DNA from: Tetragonia tetragonoides | Taxonomy: Eukaryota; Streptophyta; Magnoliopsida; Caryophyllales; Aizoaceae | Direction: 5' to 3' | Assembly (NCBI GenBank): GCA_038025085.1 | Contig: CM076152.1 | Span: 28,151,501-28,215,500 of the forward strand | Length of the DNA stretch: 64,000 bases | Shown here: positions 1 to 9,632 of the stretch, piece by piece | Layout of the letters: each line of letters starts with the position of its first letter | How positions within the stretch are numbered: the stretch's first letter is position 1 | Program-made: the position numbers and the translations under genes | Notes under the pieces: model-generated | Told to the model about the DNA's origin: nothing | Seen by the model: only the letters and a program-made list of their open reading frames with translations | The model's database searches: none

Positions 1-785
1 AGGGGGTTTTCCATTTTGACAATAAGCCTCTCATTGTTAGACCATGGTCAGCTAATGTGAACTATGCAAAGGAGGAATTGCATTCTGTGCCAATTTGGGT
101 GAAGCTGCCTGGTTTGAACATCAAGTACTGGAATGCTACTGGATTAAGCAAAGTAGCTAGCTTAATAGGGAGGCCAATGATGGCGGATAAGAATACAGAA
201 ATGAAAGTAGGCATTAATTTTGCAAGGGTGCTCATTGAGGTCAATATTAAATCTGCTTTTCCAAATAAGGTGAATTTTAGAAATGAAAGAGGAATTATTG
301 TGGAACAGCCAATGATTTATGACTGGAAGCCCACAATGTGCAATTTCTGCAGACAATATGGTCATACTGAGGATGTATGCAAGAAGAAAGCAGGCACCTT
401 GGACATTTTGAGGACTGCAAATGATGCTGTGCACAGAGCTCCTGTCGCTGGAGCTGTTACTAGACCAATTCCAGAGGCTCCTGCACCTCCAGTAGCTGGT
501 GATGGGGCAAGACAGCAACAATGGATCCCAGCAGGGAGAGGAAGGGGTAGAGGCAGAATGGGATACAGACAAAATATGCATCGAGGGGGTGGTGCAGGCA
601 GGCAACAAAATGACCATCCCAGACCTGAAGCTATTATAACTGTTAATGGTCAGAATCAGACACTAGAGGGGGTGGAAGCTACTCCAATCCACAATTCCTT
701 TGCCAGTTTGCAGCATGAACAGCCTGAGCAACCAGTTGAGACACAGGGAGGTGAGCAGATCATATCCCCAGTTGGTCATGGATAG
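1..785 (+). CDS. LINE A ORF1, 3' part (nucleic-acid-binding protein)
   Basis: The frame is open from the window edge to a TAG at 783-785. It encodes the end of a DUF4283-like domain (FHFDNKPLIVRPW, VPIWVKLPGL, GRPMMADKNTEMKVG), then a CCHC knuckle (CNFCRQYGHTEDVC, about 340-381), then an RG-rich basic tail (about 530-610). In plant L1 elements this protein coats the element RNA in the RNP; that role is known from the family and not shown here. The stop overlaps the ORF2 start in ATGGATAG. No disabling mutation is visible in this part. The first ATG at 57 is internal, because homology continues upstream of it. Confidence 0.9.
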   Translation, partial: GVFHFDNKPLIVRPWSANVNYAKEELHSVPIWVKLPGLNIKYWNATGLSKVASLIGRPMMADKNTEMKVGINFARVLIEVNIKSAFPNKVNFRNERGIIVEQPMIYDWKPTMCNFCRQYGHTEDVCKKKAGTLDILRTANDAVHRAPVAGAVTRPIPEAPAPPVAGDGARQQQWIPAGRGRGRGRMGYRQNMHRGGGAGRQQNDHPRPEAIITVNGQNQTLEGVEATPIHNSFASLQHEQPEQPVETQGGEQIISPVGHG

Positions 786-3700
786 TTTATGTATATGGAA
801 TGTTAGAGGTCTGAATGGACCTAATAAGCAAAAAGAGGTGAATCCCTTTTGCAATGTTAATAAATTCAGTTTTGTTGCTTTCTTAGAAACTAAAATAAGA
901 AGCATTAATTTTGAAAAATGCAAAAAAAAATGTGCTAGAAGGGTGGGACTCTTACATTAATTTGGCTGATCATAATCTGGGAAGAATTTGGCTGAGGTGG
1001 TTCCCTCATGTTTTAAAGGTTGTGGTAGTGTTTCATTCTGCTCAAATGGTTATTGTTAAAATCATTGAGCTTAAAACACAGCAAATGTTTTTGCTAGTAT
1101 TGTGTATGGTCTGAATGAGAAAGAGGAGAGGAGGGAACTATGGAGAGATATGTCTGTCTTTGCTGCTACTTGTAATGCACCTTGGTAGTAGCAGAGGATT
1201 TCAGCAATGTATTGAGGCCTGGTGATAGGCAAGGAGGGAGTGCAGTGTCACTCAGTTAGATAGTTGAGTTTCAGGCTTGCTTAGATCAATGCCTACTGAC
1301 TGAGCTTGGATGGACTGGCTGCAACCACACTTGGAATATTAGGCATGAAAATGGGCCTAGGGTTTACACAAAAATAGATTGGGTGTTTGCTAACTGTCAT
1401 TGAATACAGCATTACACTCAATGTTCTGTTAATTTCTTACCTGAAGGAATTTCAGATCACTCTCCAGCTGTGATTAAGCTGCATCCTGGTAACATAAAGA
1501 GGAATGGTAAATTCAGATATTTTAACATGTAGGGGAAGCATGCTGATTTTGCACACACTGTGAGTAGGGCCTGGGACATTGAATGTCATGGGACTAAAAT
1601 GTTTACACAATATTGTAAATTGAAGAATGTGAGATACAGCCTGAAGAGTCTAAACAAAAGGGAATATTCAGATATATTGGCCAGAGCAGATGAGGCAAGA
1701 TCTCAGTTGCATTTAGCACAGATATCTGCAAACAATAGTCCCTTAGACACAGCACTGCAAGCAACTGAATTACAAGCAAGGAAGAATTTTATGATTCTGA
1801 ATAATGCAGCTGAAGAGTTTCTCAAACAGAAAAGCAAGATGCAATGGGTGCAGTTGGGTGATGATAATACCAGGGTTTTTTTACTCTATTCTGAAACAAA
1901 GGCACCAGAGGAATAGAGTGATCTCCTTAAAGAATGCAGCAGGGAGAGTTTTAACTGATCAGTAAGAAGTTTTGGGGGAATTTCTCAACTTCTACAAAGG
2001 GATGCTTGGGGTTAAAGAGACTGGCAGAGTACGAGCTGCAGATTTTATATTTCAGTCAGGGATTGTGTTGAATCTCCAGCAACAAATGAGACTCATTCAG
2101 CCAGTTACAGCAGCAGAAATCAAAGAAGCAATGTTTGCAATTGATGTTGACAAAAGCCCAGGGCCAGATGGATTTGGAAGTGGCTTTTTTAAGGACTCTT
2201 GGAATGTGGTGGGAGAGGATTTATGTGAAGCAGTACAAGACTTCTTTGTGTCTGGAAGAATGCTCAAACAGGTGAATTCAACTACACTTTGTTTGATTCC
2301 TAAAATAGAAAATCCTGAATTAGCTTCTGATTTTAGACCAATTGCATGCCGCAATTCAATTTATAAATGCATTTCCAAGGTATTATGTAGTAGATTGGCT
2401 AGAATTCTTCCTGATTTAGTTGCTTTAAATCAAGGAGCATTTGTAGCTAATAGATCCATTGTACATAACATCATGATATGTCAAGATATAATTAGACATT
2501 ACAGGAAGAAAGGTACAACAACAAGATGTTTGATGAAAATTGATCTACGCAAAGCATATGACACAATTCACTGGCCATTTTTGGAGGAAATGCTGGAGGG
2601 TTACAGATTCCCAAAGAAGTTCCAAGATTGGGTGATGGCCTGTGTGAGTACAGCCAGTTTCTCAATCAATCTGAATGGAATTGATGGAGGCTATTTTGAA
2701 GCAAAAAGAGGGATAAGGCAGGGAGATCCTATCTCTCCTTTACTGTTTGTTTTGGTAATGGAATTTTTATCCAGACTGTTGAATATGCTAAGGAATGACA
2801 AGGAATTCAACTGGCATCCCATGTGCAAGAGTGTGGGGCTGAATCACCTATGCTTTGCTGATGACCTCATGGTATTTTGTAGAGCAAATGCAGCCTTAGT
2901 TACCAAGATAATGGAATGCTTCTCTTACTTTTCCCAAGTCACACGGCTGAGAGCAAATACAAACAAATCACACTTGTATGTTGCTGGTGTGGATCAGGAG
3001 ACCAAGATGAAATTGCTGAGATTATCATGGTTCCAGGAGGGAGAATTCCCAATGAAGTATCTTGGAGTGCCTTTATCACCTTCAAAATGGAGTAAGATAG
3101 ACTGCAAGTGCCTTGTTGATAAGATTACTAAGAGATTGCATATCTAGGCTTCCAGAACATTGTCTTATGCAGGGAGAACACAGTTGATCAATTTTGTACT
3201 CCTCTCTCTTCATGTGTATTGGGCAAGCATTTTTGTATTGCCCACTGGAATTGTGAAAGCTATTGAGGCCAAATGCAGACAGCATCTGTGGTCAGGGAAT
3301 GATCAGAAAAGGGGGAGTAATTTGGTTGCCTGGGATTTGGTATGCAGAACAAAGAAAAATGGGGGTTTGGGATTCAAGCAATGTAAACAGTTCAACTATG
3401 CACTGAATGGGAAGCATCTATGGGACTTAGCTGCAAAGAAAGATAACCTGTGGGTTAAATGGGTTAATGGCATTTATATGAAGGGAGAATCACTGTGGAA
3501 CTATGTACCTCACCAGGGATGCAGCTGGGCTTGGAAGAAACTGCACAAATGCAAGAACTTATTGCAGCATGCCTACCTGATTATACATGGTCTCTTACAG
3601 CACATGGAAGATATACAGTCAAGAGTGGATATACTTTTCTGATGGGAAATATGGCTAAGCTGAGACATGCCAACTTCATATGGGGGTCTCTGAATGTCCC

Positions 3701-4174
3701 ACGATACAGTTTCTGCTTGTGGTTGGCTCAAGCACACAGGCTCCTCACCAAAGATAGAATGAAGAAAATGGGATTTTTGCAAGGGGGCACTGAATGCTTA
3801 TTCTGCAGGGTACATGAGCAAACTCACCAGCATCTATTCTTTGAATGTGTCAAAACCAGGAAATTGTGGAAGAGGTGAAGAAGTGGATTAAGTGCACTAC
3901 TGCAGGCTACAATATTGCAGGGGTCATGAGCTGGACTGGAAGACAGAGGGGGAATAAATTGAAATGCAAAGAAACTGCAGCATCAACTTCAGAATTGGTA
4001 TATTGGATCTGGAAAGCCAGGAATAAGGCTTGTTTCAGACACAATCAGCTGTCCAATGAGCACATCATGCAGCAGATACAGTTTTCTGTGACAGCTAGAA
4101 TGGAATCATGCAGGACAAAGAAGTTCACCAGAACTGAGAGGAGGTTCCTGGATGACTTTGGCAGAATTAGTTAG
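778..4174 (+). pseudogene. LINE A ORF2 (endonuclease-reverse transcriptase), decayed
   Basis: ORF2 begins at ATG 778 with MDSLCIWNVRGLNGPNKQ, the start of the endonuclease. The endonuclease half (to about 1540) is broken by several frameshifts and stops, the first in an A-run near 920-929. The linker is open at 1560-1916. RT is open at 1972-3147 with KSPGPDGFGSGFF, KIDLRKAYDTIHW, KRGIRQGDPISPL and the catalytic LCFADDL box. A Trp codon has become TAG at 3145-3147. The C-terminal zf-RVT-like part follows in shifting frames (3160-3642, 3495-3878, 3845-4174). It cannot make functional ORF2 protein. Confidence 0.92.
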
Positions 4175-4405
4175 AAAATTTCTATTAACTAGCTTTACCT
4201 TATAAATTGCTGTGTTTTTTACAATAGCTTGTGTTAGGTGCTGTTTTATTGGTTTGTTGTGGTGATGATGTAATGTGGTGCAGGGTTGGAGACAGTGTGT
4301 GAACCCTACCTAATAGGTGGCATACTCTCCTCTAAGACCCTTTAGGTTGTAAGGAAGTCTATTCAGTTATCAATGCAAAACTATCTTTTCATCAAAAAAA
4401 AAAAA
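4175..4405 (+). other. LINE A 3' UTR and poly(A)
   Basis: This noncoding tail contains the conserved CCTACCTAATAGG segment (4305-4317), the counterpart of the CCTAC-loop-GTAGG hairpin in other copies but with one stem pair lost. A poly(A) of 12 follows, then the satellite. Confidence 0.75.
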
Positions 4406-4708
4406 CATTGGCATCGCGTCAAACCGCCCTTACAAGCCTATCCGGGACCCAATAACCGACCCTAGGGGCCTCCCATGTCCCCTAGGCGTCTGTTGTGCGA
4501 TATGGGGTGAAAATTCTAATGCCGAAAAGTTTGCGTAAGGAGGCCCAAAACACGTCCCCTAGAGCATTCCCAGGGCTTGGTTTCCGTTTTCGCCCGAAAT
4601 TTTTTTTGGGGGCTATATTATGGCCCTTGGGGACCCCCGGTGCCCTAGGAGGGTCATACTTATCCCCGAACTCCGATATCACCCATGTCGCCCGTTTTCG
4701 GGCCTTAA
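4406..4708 (+). repeat. Satellite block 1 (one unit, 303 bp)
   Basis: One monomer of the locus satellite runs from CATTGGCATCGCG (4406) to GGCCTTAA (4708). The monomer is GC-rich, carries CCCTAGGGG palindromes, and contains a short internal duplication (CCCTAGGGG-YCTCCC-RTG, twice in about 50 bp). Open frames of 70-90 codons across it appear in many monomers but are not conserved as protein, so I treat it as noncoding. Confidence 0.93.
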
Positions 4709-4720
4709 CATTGGCATCCC
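4709..4720 (+). repeat. 5' target-site duplication of LINE B
   Basis: CATTGGCATCCC at 4709-4720 recurs at 6696-6707 directly after B's poly(A). Both copies share the variant ending CCC where nearly all other sites read CGCG, so they are two copies of one duplicated target. Confidence 0.8.
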
Positions 4721-4827
4721 CCAGCAAACAGCGCATTGGCATCGTATCGCGCATTTTCTCTCTCTAAAATGCTCTCTCCTCTCTCCTCGACAGCGCCTGT
4801 TAGCCATTAACAAAGCACTGAGTTCAA

Positions 4828-6227
4828 ATGGGGAAGAACGGGAAAGCAAAAAAAGGGAAACCTGATGCGCAAAAAAATGGGATTCAAGACGGGGATGAGG
4901 GAAACTCAGAAGCTCCACCTTGTCCCACAAAAAACCTGTTTCAAACACAAAGAACAAGCGAAAACCTTGAAAACCTAGGTCTTGTTATGCGGAATTTAAC
5001 AGAAGAATTGGAGGATCCAGATGTGATGACACCTGATGCGCAAACAAAAACAATGAAAAAAATGGAATTAGCGCAGGAAAAAATTGATTCCTGGCTGTCT
5101 AAGATGAAGGAGAAAGCACGAACCCAGTTCGCGGCTGAAGATGAGGATGAAGAGCCTGAATAGCCAAAGCAACAGGAATTCCAAACTGCAGGTAACAACT
5201 CAGCTTGGGAAAATTTTGACATTTCCAAATTAAAGAATGCGGGGTTTAAATTAGATTTCATTGCTCCTAAATTGCATGAAGGAAAACCGGTGGGTGAAAT
5301 TAATTTTAGTGACATTGAATCTGAAATAAACTACTGGAATCAAGCAGTGGTCTGTTATGTAATGGGAGCAAGGCCCCCAATTAATGTTCTAAGTGGTTTT
5401 CTTCGAAGAATCTGGGCAAAGAGAGGGATGAATAAAATTGTCATGATGAAAAATGGGTTGGTTTTGGTCAGGTTTGAATCCCTAGAACAGAGAGATGCCG
5501 TGCTACAAGAGGGGGTTTACCACTTTGACAATAAGCCCATGATTGTTAGGGCATGGTCTGAAAATATAGATTATGAAAAAGAGGAACTGACCTCAGTGCC
5601 AATTTGGGTAAAATTCCCGGGACTTAATGTGAAGTATTGGAATGCAATGGGATTAAGTAAGATAGGAAGCCTTGTAGGAAGGCCAATGATGGCAGATAGA
5701 AACACAGAGCTTAAAGTTGGAATCCAGTTTGCCAGGGTGATTATTGAAGTTGAAATTGGAGCTGCTTACCCAATAAGGTGCACTACAGGAATGAGAAGGG
5801 AAATGTTGTAGAACAGGCAGTGGAATATGACTGGAAGCCCATCTTATGCACCCACTGCAAGCAATATGGGCACTGTGAGGCAGAATGCAGGAAGAAAGTT
5901 GCTGCAGCAACTGTGATACCAACACAGATTGCAGTACCAGTACAGAAGCAACCTGACCAACAGAAAAACACTAGGGCACAGCAATGGCAGAATGTTGGGA
6001 GGGGGTGAGGAAGAATGAATAATGCAGGTAGAGGAGCAAGAGCTGGAAGGGGTAGTTACAGGCAAATTCAGCAACAACAGAAGGATAAGCCACAGACACA
6101 AAACCCCTTTGCAGCACTACAGAATGAAGGTGAAGCACAGCTAAAGCAACAGTCCAGAGACAGTACAGAACCTGAAATTCAGAAGGAGATACACACAGGT
6201 TTCAGAAGGGAAACAGAAGCAGGTTGA
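4828..6227 (+). pseudogene. LINE B ORF1, decayed
   Basis: The frame starts at ATG 4828 (MGKNGKAKKGK, matching the MGKK starts of E, L and M). The order is a charged N-terminus, a DUF4283-like domain (about 5200-5800), the knuckle CTHCKQYGHCEAEC (about 5848-5889) and an RG-rich tail. It is broken by a TAG at 5161-5163, a one-base loss near 5772 and a TGA at 6006-6008. The last residues (from about 6198) come from 3' UTR sequence beyond the deletion junction, replacing the usual ORF1 end and its ORF2 overlap. Confidence 0.88.
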
Positions 6228-6695
6228 TGCAGCTAGACCCTAAATCAGGTTACAGGAACCAGTAGAATATACAGGAAATCAGAAGGGTGTTGTTGCAGAA
6301 AAGAAGGAAGATGAATCAACTCTGGAAGATTACCCCAGCAGAGGATTCAGAGGTAGAGAGCGGAAACAAAGCAGAAGCAGGAAGAAGCAGATTGACTGGA
6401 AAACAAGGAAAGAAATGCTGTAATAATTTAGATTATTAAGTTTTGTTTTTTTGCTGTAAGACAGGAATGTTTTTTGTATTTTGTATCTGTATTCAGATAT
6501 GGGGAACCACTGCTTGTAGTCAGTGCCCCAGGAATGTAGGGTTGTAAGGAAAATAGGGATGCAGATGAAGAGGAACCCTAACTAGTAGGTGGCCTTGGAC
6601 TTGCATTACCTATGGACTGTAATCTGTGTAACATTACAGCTAGCAATAACACAATTTCTGACTTGCACCAAAAAAAAAAAAAAAAAAAAAAAAAA
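6228..6695 (+). other. LINE B 3' UTR and poly(A)
   Basis: The tail matches the 3' UTRs of C, F, G, I, J and L. It includes GGGAACCACTGCTTGTAGTCAG, a variant hairpin CCTAACTAGTAGG (6578-6590), the terminal TGACTTGCACC and poly(A). Confidence 0.8.
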
Positions 6696-7299
6696 CATTG
6701 GCATCCCATCAAACCGCCCTTACAAGCCTATCAGGGACCCAATAACCGACCCTAGGGGCCTCCCATGTCCCCTAGGGATCTCCCGTGCCATATGGGGCGA
6801 AAATATTAACGTCGAAAAGTTTGCGTACGGAAGCCCAAAACACGTCCCCTAAAGCATTCCCGGGGCCCGGTTTCCGTTTTCACCCGAAATATTTTCGGGG
6901 GCTCTATTATGGCCCTAGGGGACCCCCGGTGCCCTGAGAGGGTCATACTTATCCCCGAACTCCGATATCACCGATGTCGCCCGTTTTCGGGCCTTAACAT
7001 TGGCATCGCGTCAAACCGCCCTTACAATCCTATTAGGGACCCAATAACCGACCCTAGGGGCCTCCCATGTCCCCTAGGGGTCTCACGTGCGATATGGGGC
7101 AAAAATATTAACGTCGAAAAGTTTGCGTCCGGAGGCCCAAAACACATCCCCTAGAGCATTCCCGGGGCCCAGTTTCTGTTTTCGCCCGAAATTTTTTCGG
7201 GGGCTCTATTATGGCCCTAGGGGACCCCAGGTGCCCCGGGAGGGTCACCTTCATCCCCAAACTCCGATATCACCCATGTCGCCCATTTTCGGGCCTTAG
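6696..7299 (+). repeat. Satellite block 2 (two units, 302 bp each)
   Basis: Two head-to-tail monomers start at CATTGG 6696 and 6998. The first begins with the CATTGGCATCCC variant that forms B's 3' duplication. The block ends at GGCCTTAG/A, where LINE C begins without a duplicated target. Confidence 0.93.
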
Positions 7300-8109
7300 A
7301 ATCCAACAATGCTGCAACAGCAAGAGGAAGATCTCCAGCAGGGACAAGATCTGGATAGGGGGGATATAGTCTGAAATTAAACTGGATCACAACAAGGAAT
7401 AGAGCAAACAGACAGACTACACCAGACAGAAAGGCAGAAAGCAGAACTCAACAGGGTGTCCTGGCATTTTTGCAAGATACCAGGAACATGTGCAGGGAAA
7501 TGGACAGCAGGTTCCCGAAGGGAATCAGAAGCAGGTTGGTGCAGCCAGACTCTAAATCAGGTAGCAGGAACCAGTAGATTGCACAGGAAACCAGCAGGAT
7601 GCTGATGCAGGAAAGAAGGTGGAATGAATCAGCTCTGGAAGACTGCACCAGCAGAGGATTCAGAGTAGAGGGAAGAAGCAAAGCAGAAGCAAGAAGAAGT
7701 AGATTCAGTGGAAAACAAGGAAATTCTGTAATCAGCAGCAGGTTGATGTAGCAAGGCAGAATGAGGAATGTAACAGCTCCAAACAGAGTCGAAAAGCTAG
7801 AAGAAGTTGTAACATTTTTAGCTATATATGTTTTTGTATTTTGCTGTAAGTCAGAAATAATTTTTTGCAAATTGTAATGTTTACAGAGATGGTGAGGATT
7901 AATTTTTGTAAATTGTAATGTGTACAGAGATGGTGAACCACTGCCTGTAGTGAGTTGCACCAGATTGAAGGGTTGTAAGGTAGTAGAGGGATGTAGCAAA
8001 AAGGAACCCTACCTAGTAGGTGGCCTTGGATCTGCATTGCCTAAGGACTGTAATCTTGTTACATTACAGTGAGCAATAATACAATTTCTGACTTGCACCA
8101 AAAAAAAAA
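7300..8109 (+). mobile_element. LINE copy C, strongly 5'-truncated
   Basis: C begins within the last codons of ORF2 (CAACAATGCTGCAACAGCAAG, equivalent to the QQCSS/QQCCN region of I and L) and continues through a long 3' UTR to a poly(A) at 8101-8109. It is followed at 8110 by CATTGGCATCG. The 5' junction is blunt at GGCCTTAG. It has no coding capacity. Confidence 0.9.
8008..8020 (+). other. Conserved LINE 3' UTR hairpin (type example in C)
   Basis: CCTACCTAGTAGG can fold with a CCTAC/GTAGG stem and a CTA loop. It recurs at 19493-19505 (F), 23427-23439 (G), 25971-25983 (I), 29236-29248 (J) and 45042-45054 (L), and as CCTACATAGTAGG at 13162-13174 (D). It lies roughly 80-100 nt before poly(A). 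It may be read by the reverse transcriptase, but this is inference. Confidence 0.6.
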
Positions 8110-8120
8110 CATTGGCATCG
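8110..8120 (+). repeat. Target remnant CATTGGCATCG between LINEs C and D
   Basis: Only 11 bp of satellite separates C's poly(A) from D's 5' end. It is both C's 3' junction and D's 5' target copy; D's 3' copy is at 13266. Confidence 0.85.
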
Positions 8121-8205
8121 AAGTGAAAAATGCTTTCTCTCTCTAGAATCCCGTTTTCCCTCCAACAGCGCACGTTAGAATCCTGCTAGCTTGCTCTGAG
8201 TTTTC

Positions 8206-9632
8206 ATGGTGAGGAAATCGAAATCAACGAGAGACGAAGAACAGGAGGGTTTGGGTAATGATAAGGGAGGGAATAACAATCCAACTAGCACAATGCAGAT
8301 TCCAGATAACCTACAAAGTTCGGAGAGGCTTAATCTTGATCGAGTTGTACGCAATCTAGCTGAGGAACTCAATGCTCTGGATATACTAACCCCTGGCGTT
8401 GAAAATGGCTCAGTGCACCAAATTGAGCTTGCGAGGGAGAAAATCAACTCGTGGCTGTCTCAATTGCAGGAGGTAGCAAAAGCGAGGGGTTCTTGGGCAG
8501 ACGAGGCAGAAAGAGCAGACTCAGAACAAGGTAATCCCTCAGCTTGGGATAATTTTGATGTTTCAAAACTGAAAAATGCTGGTTTTAGCTTGAAATATGT
8601 AGAACCTGTTGTTGTAGATGGTAAAAAAAAATTAGAGAAATTCATTTGGATGATATAAAATCTGAAATAGAATATTGGAGTCAAGCTCTAGTATGTTATG
8701 TATTAGGTGCTAGACCTCCAGTGGCTGTGTTCAGTGGTTTCTTAAGGAGAATTTGGGCCAAAAAGGGTATGAGGAAGATTGCAATGATGAATAATGGCAT
8801 TGTTTTAGTTCGTTTTGATACAATGGAACAAAGAGATGCAATATTGCAAGAGGGGATTTTTCATTTTGACAATAAACCACTCATTGTGAGGCCTTGGTCT
8901 GCAAAAACTAACTATGCAAAGGATGTTTTGTATTCTGTTCCTATTTGGGTGAAATTTCCAGGCTTAGATATCAAGTATTGGAATGCAACAGGGTTGAGTA
9001 AAGTGTCAAGCCTCATAGGACGCCCTATGATGGTTGATAAGAACACAGAAATGAAGGTGGGCATCAATTTTGCTCGTGTACTGATTGAGGTGGATATAGA
9101 CTCCGATTTCCGAGACAAAGCCTATTTTAAAAATGAAAGGGGCAATGTGGTGGAACAGGCTGTTGATTATGACTGGAAACCTACAATGTGCAAATTTTGT
9201 AGCCAGTATGGTCATGTTGAGGAAAATTGCAGGAAAAGGCTAGGCCCTGGGCTACCACAGAACACAGCTTAGCACCCTGCACAACCTGCACAGCCAGTGC
9301 AACCAGCACAGCCTATACAGCAGCTGGTTAGGCAGAGGCAGCAAGATCAGGGGGGTGCTGCTCAACATCAAAGGCAGAGAGAATGGCAACCTATTGGAAG
9401 AGGCAGGGGTAGAAGGGGAGGAAGATTTGGAGGGGGTAGAGGCAGGGCAGAGTTTGAAGGCCAGTCAAGACCTATACCTGTAGTCACTACTCATGAGATT
9501 GCACAGCAAGCTGAAGGGGAGGTAACTCCAATGCACAACTCTTTCAGTATACTTAACATGGAGGGGACTGTGGAAAATGAGGTTGATAAACAAAGGGGGG
9601 AGATGCCTGTACCTCCTGATGGTCATGGATAG
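8206..9632 (+). pseudogene. LINE D ORF1, decayed
   Basis: The start is ATG 8206 (MVRKSKSTRDEEQ). A first frame to about 8658 holds the charged N-terminus. A frameshift in the A-run at 8621-8631 moves the DUF4283-like domain into the next frame (8646-9272; GARPPVAVFSGFLRRIW, SVPIWVKFPGLDIKYW). The knuckle CKFCSQYGHVEENC is near 9188-9229. A TAG at 9270-9272 interrupts before the Gln- and RG-rich tail (9297-9632). The stop overlaps ORF2 in ATGGATAG. Confidence 0.88.

Larger units (their letters stand above)
1..4405 (+). mobile_element. LINE copy A (L1-type), cut by the window start
   Basis: This non-LTR retrotransposon runs from inside ORF1 to a poly(A) tail at 4394-4405. It keeps the end of ORF1, a decayed ORF2 and a 3' UTR, and is followed immediately by the satellite site CATTGGCATCG at 4406. 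Its 3' end (..CTTTTCATC-poly(A)) differs from the ..TGACTTGCACC end of most copies and is closer in style to copy D, so A and D look like one subfamily. The 5' part lies outside the window. Confidence 0.93.
4721..6695 (+). mobile_element. LINE copy B, ORF1-only derivative
   Basis: B has a pyrimidine-rich leader (TCTCTCTCTAAAATGCTCTC near 4756), ORF1, a 3' UTR and a 25-nt poly(A) at 6671-6695, but no ORF2. The deletion joins ORF1 shortly before its stop to 3' UTR sequence at CACACAG|GTTTCAG (about 6197). In copy L the same ORF1 position reads CACACAG|GTATGG, a good splice donor, so a retrotransposed spliced RNA is one explanation. Another CATTGGCATCG lies at 4734-4744 inside its 5' end, perhaps a remnant of an earlier event. 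Confidence 0.88.

Noticed and set aside
162..617. Minus-strand open frames opposite LINE ORF1 and ORF2
   Set aside because: They overlap better supported plus-strand frames with conserved motifs and have no motifs of their own.
4495..4865. Open frames of 70-90 codons across satellite monomers (for example those beginning MRYGVKIL or MALGDPRCP)
   Set aside because: They recur because the monomer recurs, occur in several frames and both strands, and change frame between units. Nothing suggests selection on a protein.
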